Shown here in pieces: positions 32,101 to 39,531 of a stretch of 46,091 nt of DNA. Origin of the DNA: Halanaerobiales bacterium (GTDB lineage Bacteria > Bacillota_F > Halanaerobiia > DY22613); contig JAGMES010000024.1 of the NCBI GenBank assembly GCA_023128035.1, forward strand, positions 1 to 46,091, read 5' to 3'. Both the position numbers and the translations under genes were made by a program. The stretch's first letter is position 1. Every line of letters starts with the position of its first letter. Under the pieces are notes generated by a model. It made no database searches. It had not been told where the DNA came from and saw nothing but the letters and a program-made list of their open reading frames with translations.

Positions 32101-35100
32101 TTCTGCTAAATATGCTCGTAACTCAGCGATAGGTAAACTAATATCAGAAACGATATAGGCACAAAGATATTTTTTATTCGTTTCATCTACACGGTCAATA
32201 ACAATCACATTTTTAATTGTGTCATACTCTAATAGACAACTTTCAATCTCACCCAATTCAATTCTATAGCCTCTAATTTTAATCTGGTGATCTTTCCGAC
32301 CTAGAAATTCGATATATCCTTCTTGATGGAATATTCCATAATCACCAGTCTTATAGACTTTTCCTAACTCAGGATGTTCAATAAAGGCATTTTTTGTCTT
32401 CTCTTGATCATTCATATAACCTACAGCGACCCCATCTCCACCGATATACAGTTCGCCTTGAACTCCGATAGGACAGAACTCTTGCATATAATTTAGTACA
32501 TAAAATTGTTGATTCGCTAATGGATAGCCATAAGGAATACTCTTCCAATGCTCCTTGACTTCTTCGATAGGATAATAAATCGACCAGATTGATCCTTCTG
32601 TAGCGCCGCCCTGACTGATTACATCTGTATTCAGGAAATGTTTCTTAATTCTTCCAGGTAATTTTAAAGGAATCCAATCACCGCTTAACATTACCTTTCT
32701 TAAATGATGGTTTACATAACCATCAGAAAGGTTTTCGCATACTAAATCCAGAATCGATGGTACTGAGTTCCAGATTGTAATCTCATTTGTATCAAGAGCT
32801 TCGATCAAACTCTGAATATCTTTCTGACTTTTGATCAATACCAATTTTGCTCCGATACTCAATGCACCAAAAACATCATACACAGATAAGTCAAAACACA
32901 TTGAAGAGATGCCGAGAATTCGGTCATTTTCGGTAATACCATATCTTTGATTTATATCAATAATAGTATTATTAGCCGCTTTGTGAGTGATGACAACTCC
33001 TTTAGGTCTTCCTGTACTTCCTGATGTATAGATTACATATGCTAGATCCTTTGGATCATTTATATTATCTAATTCATCTACTGGATAAGTTGAAAGATTT
33101 TTCGTTGTATAAAGATCAGGCTTTATTAGCATTTTGCATTTACTATGCTCATAGATATAGTTTTTGCGATCTTCGGGATATTCAGGATCGATTGGCACAT
33201 ATGCTGGCCCTGCTTTTAATACTCCCATGACATTAACTATCGTTTCAATGCTTCGAGAAGTAATAACACCTATTAAACCATTTCTGCCAACTGCTACCTC
33301 ACGCAAATAAGCTGCTACCTGATTTGATCTTTCATCAAGCTCTCTGTATGTAAGCCTTTCATTGTTAAATTCAACTGCAATCTTATCTGGAGTTAGTTTA
33401 GCTTGTTTGATGAAATTCTCGTGTAAAGTTGTTGCCGGGATATCTTCATCTGTTTGATTATACTCTTCAATCTGATTCAATACTTCGCTAGAAGGTTGAA
33501 GTTTGTAATTTGTTTTATCTTCAATAAGATGACTTAAGATCATGATATATTGTTCAAAGATAGCTGATATCACTTCTGGTTCAAATAAATCTTCTACATA
33601 GTCCCAAGTGATAATCAATTGTCCGTTCTCTTCTCCAACTTGGTTGTCAATAAAAACTTGCGATGTTTGGGAAATATTCATCTTGACCTCACCAAGGAAA
33701 GGTGTCTCCGATTCGGTATCATTTCCAAATAACATACTGGTAAAGATGAATGGCATATTTGCCTGAGTTCCAGAATTATTGCGTTTCCCGATCTCTCTGA
33801 TAAACTCTACTCCATCATAATGACGATGCTCTAAACCTTCGATTAATGTTTTTTGAATCTCACGAGCATTATCCCAGAATGTTTGATCAGCCTTTAAATC
33901 TATTCCCAGTAAAACTACTGATGTAAAATCTCCGATGATTTGATTTACATCTTTGTGGAATGGGAACCTGTTAAAAATTGTTAAGTTAAAGGCTAACTTA
34001 GGTTGATTGCTCCAAAAAGCTAGAACTTCGGCATAAGCTGTGGATAAGACGGCAGATGGAGTGAGGTTTTTGTGTTTGGCTATATTTTGAAGGCTAGCCC
34101 ATTCTTCTTTTGTAAATTCTTTCCGATGACGATTAAAATGTGGTTTAGTAATCTCAGATGGATTACACTTATAAGGTAACGCTGGAGCAGATGGAAAATC
34201 ATCTAACTTAGCTAACCAGTATTCCCGATCCATTTGATAAATTTCAGATTTTTTAAGATCTTCTAAAGCTAGAATATAATCTCTAAAGGTAAACTCTAAC
34301 ACTGGTTTTGTGAGCTCTGGATTCTGATAATATACCATCAACTCTTCTCCGATGAGCCGGATACTGGCAGCATCACCAATTAATAGATCAAAACCAAGAC
34401 AGATATATTGAGTATCGTTAGAGAGTTTAAAGGATTTCACTTCAAACAATGGCCATTTTTCTGGATTAAAGACAAAATGACTCATTCGATCTCTTTCTTT
34501 TAAGATTCTCTCTTGTTGCTTTAGTGAATCAAAATCAGTTAGATCTTCAACATCTATCTTATAATAAGGAATCTCAGATAAAATCTGTTGCTTATTACCG
34601 ACAACTACTGCTCTGAGCATTGGATGACGTTTGATGATTTTATTTAAAGCACTTTCCAATCGCTGAATTTCTATCTTTGCTTCTATCTCTTGATAGACAT
34701 GAGTAGATATACCACCCATCTCAAACTCTTCATCTCTACCGATTACATACGCTATTTGAATATCTGTAAGCGGGAATGGTAGATGAAGATTTTCTTTATC
34801 TGGACTTTTAGCGATATACTTAACTTTCTTAACCAGATTTTCATCCTGATTTTGCTTATTTGATAATTTAGTATTGATAATAGCTGCAAAACTTTCGATA
34901 TCCTGGCTGCTAAAGATATCCGATAAAGGTATCTCAACAGCAAATTCCTTTTCTAATTGTGCCGCAACAGATACTGCTTTTAAAGAATCTCCACCAAGTT
35001 CAAAGAAATTCTCATGAATACTTATCTGACTAATTCCTAATACAATCTGATAAATATCAACAACCTTCTCTTCAATCTCATCGCGTGGTGCAATAAATAT

Positions 35101-37869
35101 CTCTAGAAGATCGGTTCTTGAGTATAAAGTTGTAGCTTTAGATTGATCTTCTTTTACAAGACTTGCTGAAGAAAATAGATTTTCTCCTGAAATTTGTGAA
35201 AGTACGTCACTATTAAAATAGACTCGATCAAAGGAGTATGTTGGTAGAGGAATACGATGTCTTCTCTCCTCTGCATAGAATTCTGTCCAATCTATATCTA
35301 CACCAGAGGCCCATAAACGTCCGACCTTATTCAATAGGTAATAAAGATCAGATGCATTTTCCTTTGGGTGTCTGACAAGGTTTATGACTAATTGTTCAGG
35401 TTTTTTAGCTAAATGCTGTCTTGCAAAGCTACTTAAGACCTGTCTAGGGCCAACTTCAATCAATATCGCCTTCTCTTTCTTCAAGAGTTCACTAAGCCCA
35501 TCAGCAAACCGAACTGTTCCACGCAGGTGTTTGACCCAATACTTAGAATCAGTAGCGTCTTCTACAGTAATCCAGTTTCCACTGACATTAGATATATATG
35601 GTATCTCAGGTTTGTTTAACTTAATTTCTTTTACCTTCGCTTCAAATCTATCTAAAATCGGATTCATCATCATTGAATGGAAAGCATGAGAAGTATGTAA
35701 AGCTCTACTCTCATAACCTTTCTCTTTTAATAATGCAGCAAATTGATCAATCGCTTCATGACTACCTGAGATGACAGTACTAGATGCTGCATTAATCGCT
35801 GCAATAGACAATCTATCCTGACCATATTCCTTTAATAAAGGTTCAATTTTATTACTAGAGAGAGGAATACTGAGCATTGAACCAGAAGACAACTCCTGCA
35901 TCAACTTTCCTCTCATCGCCACGAGAGTAAGTGCATCCTCTAAAGAAAATACTCCTGACAATGTAGCGGCAACATATTCACCAATACTATGTCCGATCAT
36001 CGCGTAAGGCTTAATTCCCCAATTCATCAAAAGTTGAGCCAGAGCATATTCAAATGTAAAGATCAGTGGCTGTGTGATATATGTTTGATTTACTTTTTCA
36101 TTTGCTTCATCTATATTATCAAAAGGATATATAACTTCTTTAAGATCAATTCCCATCACAGGTTGCAATATCTCAAAACATTGATCTACAATATCACGAA
36201 ATGCAGATTCAGTTTCATAAAGTTGTAATCCCATATTGACATACTGTGATCCCTGACCAGAGAACATAAAGACAATTGGACGATGATTTTCATCAGCTAC
36301 AGATGTTTGAATCTTCGCGGATTCTGCAGGTGAGAGTCCATCAATTACTTCATTTATATCTGAACAAACCAGCATTTTTCTATATTTAAAACCCTTTCTA
36401 CCTACCTTGAGAGTATAAGCAAGATCAGCAAAGTTTGTATTCGGATTATTTTTTAAATATTCCGTCAAATTTTCTGTAGCACGTTCTAAAGCCGGTCGCG
36501 TTTTTGCAGACAGCATAATCTGTTCCCAGGGCCTTGATGCTGATGATTTTTCCATAACAAATGCTTCTTCTAAAATAACATGGGCATTAGTACCCCCAAT
36601 ACCAAAAGAGCTTACTCCAGCCCTTAGTGGATATTGAGCATTTTCCCATTTGCTATGCTCAGCATTCACAACAAAAGGACTGTTTTCAAAATCAATCTTT
36701 GGACTTGGATTTTTAAAATGCAAACTTGCAGGAATCTCTCGATGTTTCAAAGCAAGTACGGTTTTGATAAAACTAGCTACCCCTGCTGCAGCATCAAGAT
36801 GACCAATATTTGTCTTCACAGAACCAATTTTACAATAACCTCTTTTATCTGTATCAAATGCTCTTTTTAATGATTCAACTTCGATAGGATCGCCAAGGAC
36901 AGTTGCAGTACCATGAGTTTCTACATAACTAATACTTTCTGCCTCAACTTCTGCCATCTGCTGGGCAGCACGAATAACCGCTACCTGACCTTCAACACTA
37001 GGTGCAGTATACCCAACCTTACGTGTTCCATCATTATTAATCGCAGAACCCTTGACAACTGCATGGATAGTATCACCATCTTCAAGAGCATCTTCTAATC
37101 GTTTCAAAACAACAATTCCAACACCATTTCCAGCATTAGTTCCCTTAGCTTCTGCATCAAATGCTCTACAATGACCATCAACAGAATAAATCATTCCATC
37201 CTGATATTGATAACCATTCTTTTTTGGTAAAGTCACTGAAACACCACCAGTTAAAGCTATATCACAATCACCACTTAACAATCCTTGAATTGCCAGATGA
37301 ATCGCAACAAGAGAAGTTGAGCAGGCTGTTTGCACTGTAAAACTTGGCCCCTTTAAATTAAGTTTATAAGCAATTCGTGTACTTAAGAAATCTCTATCAT
37401 TTAAACTGATTGCATCAAACTGAGCAGTGTCATCTTTGATTCCACTCAAAGTCCGTGCGAGCCACTGTAAATTCGCTGAAGTCCCTGCATAAAGTCCAAT
37501 TAAGCCCTCGTATGACTCTGGCACATAGCCAGCGTTTTCTATTGCTACCCATGCAGATTCGTGAAAGATACGAAGTTGTGGATCCATCAATTCTGCTTCT
37601 CTAGGAGTGTAATCAAAAAATGCTGGATCAAAATATTCTATATCTTCTAAATATCCTTTTGCTTTGATATAATTTGTCTTTTTTAATAACTTAGGATCTA
37701 CTCCTGATTCAATTAACTCTTCATCTGAAAAAAAAGAGAGAGACTCTACACCATTTTTTAAGTTTTCCCAAAACTGATCTATATTTTTGGCGCCTGGAAA
37801 TCTTCCAGACATACCTATGACCGCGATTTCTAGACCTGTTAGGTTAGTTCTTTCTTCAACATCACTCAT
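26164..37869 (-). CDS. Hybrid PKS-NRPS with thiazole-forming module and epimerase
   Basis: 3901 aa, first synthetase of the operon. Order: KS at the extreme N-terminus (Cys183 in TACSTS, His319 in THGTA, His357 in IGHLD), AT (Ser628 in GHSIGE; HAFH 728-731, malonyl type), T (Ser962), heterocyclization domain (DLLIGD 1161-1166 in place of HHxxxDG), A1 whose pocket begins D-L-Y-N with later I-W-K, as in cysteine activators, T (Ser2003), FMN nitroreductase-like oxidase at about 2050-2375 (SHRKYD, YYASSGGLY), C (HHIVGDR 2516-2522, final Gly changed to Arg), A2 reading DAKDIGVVDK (Glu), T (Ser3388) and epimerase (HHLVVDG 3566-3572, EGHGRE), with tail EIKDILDL. Cy-A-T-Ox predicts a thiazole. The ATG at 37869 is preferred over an in-frame TTG 6 nt earlier because GGGGGAG is then 8 nt away. 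No loading domain precedes the KS. Confidence 0.95.
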   Translation of the reverse strand: MSDVEERTNLTGLEIAVIGMSGRFPGAKNIDQFWENLKNGVESLSFFSDEELIESGVDPKLLKKTNYIKAKGYLEDIEYFDPAFFDYTPREAELMDPQLRIFHESAWVAIENAGYVPESYEGLIGLYAGTSANLQWLARTLSGIKDDTAQFDAISLNDRDFLSTRIAYKLNLKGPSFTVQTACSTSLVAIHLAIQGLLSGDCDIALTGGVSVTLPKKNGYQYQDGMIYSVDGHCRAFDAEAKGTNAGNGVGIVVLKRLEDALEDGDTIHAVVKGSAINNDGTRKVGYTAPSVEGQVAVIRAAQQMAEVEAESISYVETHGTATVLGDPIEVESLKRAFDTDKRGYCKIGSVKTNIGHLDAAAGVASFIKTVLALKHREIPASLHFKNPSPKIDFENSPFVVNAEHSKWENAQYPLRAGVSSFGIGGTNAHVILEEAFVMEKSSASRPWEQIMLSAKTRPALERATENLTEYLKNNPNTNFADLAYTLKVGRKGFKYRKMLVCSDINEVIDGLSPAESAKIQTSVADENHRPIVFMFSGQGSQYVNMGLQLYETESAFRDIVDQCFEILQPVMGIDLKEVIYPFDNIDEANEKVNQTYITQPLIFTFEYALAQLLMNWGIKPYAMIGHSIGEYVAATLSGVFSLEDALTLVAMRGKLMQELSSGSMLSIPLSSNKIEPLLKEYGQDRLSIAAINAASSTVISGSHEAIDQFAALLKEKGYESRALHTSHAFHSMMMNPILDRFEAKVKEIKLNKPEIPYISNVSGNWITVEDATDSKYWVKHLRGTVRFADGLSELLKKEKAILIEVGPRQVLSSFARQHLAKKPEQLVINLVRHPKENASDLYYLLNKVGRLWASGVDIDWTEFYAEERRHRIPLPTYSFDRVYFNSDVLSQISGENLFSSASLVKEDQSKATTLYSRTDLLEIFIAPRDEIEEKVVDIYQIVLGISQISIHENFFELGGDSLKAVSVAAQLEKEFAVEIPLSDIFSSQDIESFAAIINTKLSNKQNQDENLVKKVKYIAKSPDKENLHLPFPLTDIQIAYVIGRDEEFEMGGISTHVYQEIEAKIEIQRLESALNKIIKRHPMLRAVVVGNKQQILSEIPYYKIDVEDLTDFDSLKQQERILKERDRMSHFVFNPEKWPLFEVKSFKLSNDTQYICLGFDLLIGDAASIRLIGEELMVYYQNPELTKPVLEFTFRDYILALEDLKKSEIYQMDREYWLAKLDDFPSAPALPYKCNPSEITKPHFNRHRKEFTKEEWASLQNIAKHKNLTPSAVLSTAYAEVLAFWSNQPKLAFNLTIFNRFPFHKDVNQIIGDFTSVVLLGIDLKADQTFWDNAREIQKTLIEGLEHRHYDGVEFIREIGKRNNSGTQANMPFIFTSMLFGNDTESETPFLGEVKMNISQTSQVFIDNQVGEENGQLIITWDYVEDLFEPEVISAIFEQYIMILSHLIEDKTNYKLQPSSEVLNQIEEYNQTDEDIPATTLHENFIKQAKLTPDKIAVEFNNERLTYRELDERSNQVAAYLREVAVGRNGLIGVITSRSIETIVNVMGVLKAGPAYVPIDPEYPEDRKNYIYEHSKCKMLIKPDLYTTKNLSTYPVDELDNINDPKDLAYVIYTSGSTGRPKGVVITHKAANNTIIDINQRYGITENDRILGISSMCFDLSVYDVFGALSIGAKLVLIKSQKDIQSLIEALDTNEITIWNSVPSILDLVCENLSDGYVNHHLRKVMLSGDWIPLKLPGRIKKHFLNTDVISQGGATEGSIWSIYYPIEEVKEHWKSIPYGYPLANQQFYVLNYMQEFCPIGVQGELYIGGDGVAVGYMNDQEKTKNAFIEHPELGKVYKTGDYGIFHQEGYIEFLGRKDHQIKIRGYRIELGEIESCLLEYDTIKNVIVIDRVDETNKKYLCAYIVSDISLPIAELRAYLAEKLPDYMIPSYFIHLDKIPLTANGKVDRKALPKPNSDVTHETNYIGARNELEEKLIAIWESVLEVDDIGIHDNFFELGGDSLIIQKLINQIEQTFNTKVPISGIFRKQTIADLSEYMSGQVKETPKTEQVTVDLSGEKVYYWSPVVHWEQTDNKVLIGEESYTGVALNAFPKLYFLAQKGVTLDGLLKEFQTLNSDQMNQLINDLVQNQVLISGLLNLPEVFSTQRNLFTNKYGEEILVISDMYKKFKMEQLDRSFSQTQDVKVSLVERPEVWPSYIKDRRSHRKYDEFRKISFESFSQMLSIFKQTRKDGRVTNYYASSGGLYAIDVFIYVKPGRVENLEKGLYYYNPIDNSLDLVDQDAPITTEAHYFKNKEIFKTSAFSIFMIYNADVNMPMYSSNGYFYATIDTGIMVGSLTQAAELSDIGLCSIGEMNFEVIREHFKLNDNQKWVHTIEGGLKSEDMDEIILDCYPLSGAQKRLFVLDKIDPESMSYNNPGFMMVEGLVDKDKIERIFKELIQRHETLRTTFELVNNEPMQKVHQDFDFEMEYYELPEDQVQEIVKAFIRPFDLTKAPLLRLGLIKIAEEKHILLLDIHHIVGDRTAGIILLKELLDIYEGKELRELKYQYKDFAIWQNQLIEAGHIKEQEDYWLNQFSEEIHGPIPVLNLPTDYPRPSTRSFEGNRYYFKLNKELTDNLRSFGYKNEATLFMVMLAAYNVLLAKYSGQDDIIIGTPISGRRHANYESVIGMFANTLALRNHPKSELSFAEFLRNVKEKALDGFENQDYPFERLVENLKLQREMSRNPLFDTMFVLQNMGNAELKAKDLRFLPYEFDYNLTKFDLRMEAVEINQEVEINFEYCTKLFKKETIERLAGHLINILNEVLKTPDIKISNLEMISNTEKQQIANVFNDTALEYSKDKTFVEIFEEQVTKSLDDIAVAYQDSSLTYQKLNLKANQLARTLRSKGIMAEDIVGLMVDRSVEMIVGMLGILKAGGAYMAAGPDYPQARIEFMLEDSGAKILLTQKHLLEQAESFSKTEIILIDDENQFLEESSNLEVINKPENLAYVIYTSGTTGKPKGVMVEYRNLNNLVFGLQERIYNQYSEKLRIALISPYVFDASIKMIFAALSQGHGLYIVPEDTRLDGEKLLEFYDNNRINISDGTPTHMELLLDSIGDQCLDIDLKNFIVGGEALQKHTVERLLKAFKNPELKVTNVYGPTECTVDTTSFEISKKNISNLNTIPIGQPMPNYQVYILDNENRVQPIGVPGELCIGGDGVARGYLNREELTKEKFIQDPFNQGGRLYRSGDLARWTEDGTIEYMGRIDNQVKIRGFRIELGEIESKLLEYDYIQDAAVIARENEQGGKYLCGYIVPVKTDFELLISEIRGLLARELPEYMIPSYFVQLENLPLTINGKLNKRALPEPEVKAEAEYVAAKTSIEEILVAIWQKILRVESIGVNDNFFEVGGDSIKAIQMSSMLRKEGLKVETRDFFLHPTIKELSKAVKKIKRVIDQSVVEGEVKLTPIQSSFFENLIETNHYNQAAMLYSKEGFDQEHISNAFTKIVEHHDALRMIYEINDSQIIQKNRPVSDKLFDFELFDFRSEADVEAKIEREANKLQSGIMISEGPLVKLGLFKTNLGDHFMIVIHHLVVDGVSWRVLLEDFAIGYQQSVEGVEISLQDKTDSYKYWSEELAKYAESQDALEELVYWKEIQANEFVSLPRDCQIDQEMRKGKNYDSANITLSKDQTNQLLKEVNWAYNTEINDILLSALGMTINKWAGLEKILITLEGHGREEIIEDMDISRTVGWFTSKFPVLLDMSKIEEFSYSIKSVKEILRRIPNKGIGYGILKYLTPDEKKVGLQFNIQPEISFNYLGEFDQTVNDLFTFSNISMGNLVSPERERKTSLNINGMIVEEKLTISFTYNKYEYEKESIEKLIDCYKSNLLKIVEHCIGKDEKEVTPSDLGDNEVSIEELDEIKDILDL

Positions 37870-38061
37870 CTTCAAATCTCCCCCATTTCTGTATGAATAA
37901 AGTAGCAGGAATTCTCAAAAAAAATGTGTTCAATAAAAGTTAAACTTCAAAAAAATATCTTTATTAGTTAAATTGCATAATTTTAATATTCGGCAAAAAC
38001 CAAGAGTTTCCTCTATTTGTTTAGCTATTTTTTTGTTTAGATGCATTTAAATGTTATTTGT

Positions 38062-38090
38062 TTTATATTGCTTACTTTAAAATAAGTTAA
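38062..38090 (-). promoter_or_regulatory. Candidate promoter of the megasynthase operon
   Basis: On the minus strand TTAACT (38090-38085) and TATAAA (38067-38062) are separated by 17 nt. It lies immediately after the terminator of the upstream cassette, giving an untranslated leader of about 185 nt. The -35 box matches only 4 of 6 and the region is AT-rich, so chance cannot be excluded. No gene or riboswitch was recognised in the leader (37870-38060). Confidence 0.35.
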
Positions 38091-38094
38091 AAGT

Positions 38095-38130
38095 AAAAGC
38101 ACCGGGGAATTAACTTCACCCGGTACTTTT
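38095..38130 (-). terminator. Strong hairpin terminator after the Cys-Cys peptide gene
   Basis: The minus strand carries AAAAGTACCGGG, a 12-nt loop and CCCGGTGCTTTT, a 12-bp stem with one G-U pair, followed by further T-rich sequence. It separates the small cassette from the synthetase operon and should make them separate transcripts, apart from read-through. The stem also reads as a terminator in the other direction. Confidence 0.85.
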
Positions 38131-38158
38131 GTGGTTTCTTATTTACCTGATTACTAAG

Positions 38159-38254
38159 TTAGCAGCAAGTATCTTTAAGTGCTCCTTGTGGAATTACAAC
38201 TTTGTCTCCAAAAAGACTATCTTCCATCTTTTTAGGTTCCTTAATATATAACAT
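38159..38254 (-). CDS. 31-residue peptide ending in Thr-Cys-Cys, candidate RiPP precursor
   Basis: This small gene starts with ATG at 38254 behind AAGGAGGTG (6 nt spacing), the best ribosome-binding site in the window. The peptide begins MLYIKEPKKMED, continues SLFGDKVVIPQG and ends ALKDTCC, then TAA. It has a charged, leader-like front, a short hydrophobic middle and two cysteines as the last residues; no others. It follows the ketosynthase gene by 44 nt and is closed by a terminator, so it is the last gene of a cassette whose first gene is a radical SAM/SPASM enzyme, the usual partner of such precursors. The MLYIKEPKK front recalls short clostridial Cys-containing precursor families found beside SPASM maturases, but this is from memory. 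Function, modification and fate are unknown. Confidence 0.8.
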   Translation of the reverse strand: MLYIKEPKKMEDSLFGDKVVIPQGALKDTCC

Positions 38255-38260
38255 TAGTTT

Positions 38261-38270
38261 CACCTCCTTT
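38261..38270 (-). promoter_or_regulatory. Consensus ribosome-binding site of the Cys-Cys peptide gene
   Basis: AAAGGAGGTG on the minus strand is a near-perfect match to the 16S rRNA 3' end. It decides the start at 38254 and is the main evidence that the 31-codon frame is translated, probably strongly. Confidence 0.85.
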
Positions 38271-38298
38271 CAAATTAATAATTTAAAAACTTTAAATT

Positions 38299-39531
38299 TT
38301 ACCATCTTTTTATTACAAGTGAAGAATTTATATTCGCATTTGCTATAGAATTTTTTAAAGCCACATTTATTTTTTTTATTCTAGCTTTATTTGGCACATA
38401 ATCTAAATCACATACAGAATGAGTTTGTTCTAAATTTATAGTTGGAGGAATGAAATTTTCTTTTATAGCAAGCACAGTCGCAATAACTTCTACAATTCCA
38501 GAAGCACCTATCATATGCCCTAACATTGATTTAGTCGAACTAACTGGTATGTTATATGCAAAGTCACCAAATAAATTCTTTATTGCTTTAGTTTCCAATA
38601 AATCATAATGCTCCAAAGAACTTGCATAAGCATTTATATAATCTACTTCTTGAAATGAAGTATTACTATCCTGAAGTGCCAGTCTCATTGAACTCTCTAA
38701 TCCCGAAGGAGTAGGGGCAATTGAACTCATACTAAATGAATCACTTGTAGTCCCATAACCAGCAAGTTCAGCATATATTTTTGCATGTCTTTTTGCAGCA
38801 ATCTCAGAATTTTCTAAAATTACAGCTCCTGCACCTTCTGACATCACAAAACCATCACTATCCTTATCAAAAGGTCTACTCGCTTTTTGCGGATGTTCAT
38901 TTCGGGTAGAAAGTACTTTGGAATTACAAAATGGAGCCATAATTGTTTTTACAATTGGCATTTCTGTACCACAAATAACTAAACTATCCACAAAACCTGA
39001 TCTAATTAAAACTAAACCCATGCCAAGTGCATTAACTGAGGAAGAACAACCTGTAGCAGTAGTAAAATTTATACCTTTTATACCACTTTCTAAAGCTATA
39101 TAACCAGCGCAAGCATCTACAGGGGTATACATGTAATGTGGTGCAGCTCTTTCTGACCCTTTTTCAATAACTTTTTCATGAAATTTGAATGATTTTTGAA
39201 TTCCACCCAAACTTGTTCCTACAATAACACCTATTTTAGCTTCATTTTCTGAATTAATTTCAATTTTTGAATCTTCAATAGCTTGTTTAGCTGCTACTAT
39301 CCCTAATCGTGTAGATCTATCCATACGTCTTGCAGTTTTTGGAGAAATATAATTTTTAAAAGAAAAATCTTTTATTTCTCCAGCAATTTTACAAGGTAAA
39401 TCTTCAGGATAAAACCTTTCTATCTTTTGTACTCCACTTTTTCCATTTTTTAAAGCCAATAAAAACTCTTCTTTACCAATTCCAATTGGACTAACAACTC
39501 CTATTCCAGTAATAACAACTTTATTACTCAT
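38299..39531 (-). CDS. Free-standing beta-ketoacyl-ACP synthase II-like protein with altered triad
   Basis: 410 aa, full length for a FabF-type ketosynthase. It opens VVITGIGVVSPIGIGKEEF and has the active-site Cys162 in TGCSSS and the second catalytic His339 in MLGHMIGASG. The first catalytic His, normally in NAHGTST, is missing: residues 300-308 read NAYASSLEH, with Tyr302 at the His place. Such an enzyme could still form an acyl-cysteine but may not decarboxylate malonyl groups well, so acyl transfer or a starter role is possible (inference). It overlaps the radical SAM gene by 8 nt (ATGAGTAA), implying coupled translation, and is followed by the Cys-Cys peptide gene. It is not the housekeeping gene by context: no other fab genes are nearby. 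It could alternatively prime the neighbouring PKS, which lacks a loading domain. Confidence 0.9.
   Translation of the reverse strand: MSNKVVITGIGVVSPIGIGKEEFLLALKNGKSGVQKIERFYPEDLPCKIAGEIKDFSFKNYISPKTARRMDRSTRLGIVAAKQAIEDSKIEINSENEAKIGVIVGTSLGGIQKSFKFHEKVIEKGSERAAPHYMYTPVDACAGYIALESGIKGINFTTATGCSSSVNALGMGLVLIRSGFVDSLVICGTEMPIVKTIMAPFCNSKVLSTRNEHPQKASRPFDKDSDGFVMSEGAGAVILENSEIAAKRHAKIYAELAGYGTTSDSFSMSSIAPTPSGLESSMRLALQDSNTSFQEVDYINAYASSLEHYDLLETKAIKNLFGDFAYNIPVSSTKSMLGHMIGASGIVEVIATVLAIKENFIPPTINLEQTHSVCDLDYVPNKARIKKINVALKNSIANANINSSLVIKRW

Noticed and set aside
4674..38000. Plus-strand open frames of 60-100 codons across the synthetase genes
   Set aside because: All lie opposite conserved domains of the minus-strand proteins, lack ribosome-binding sites and have no sensible composition.
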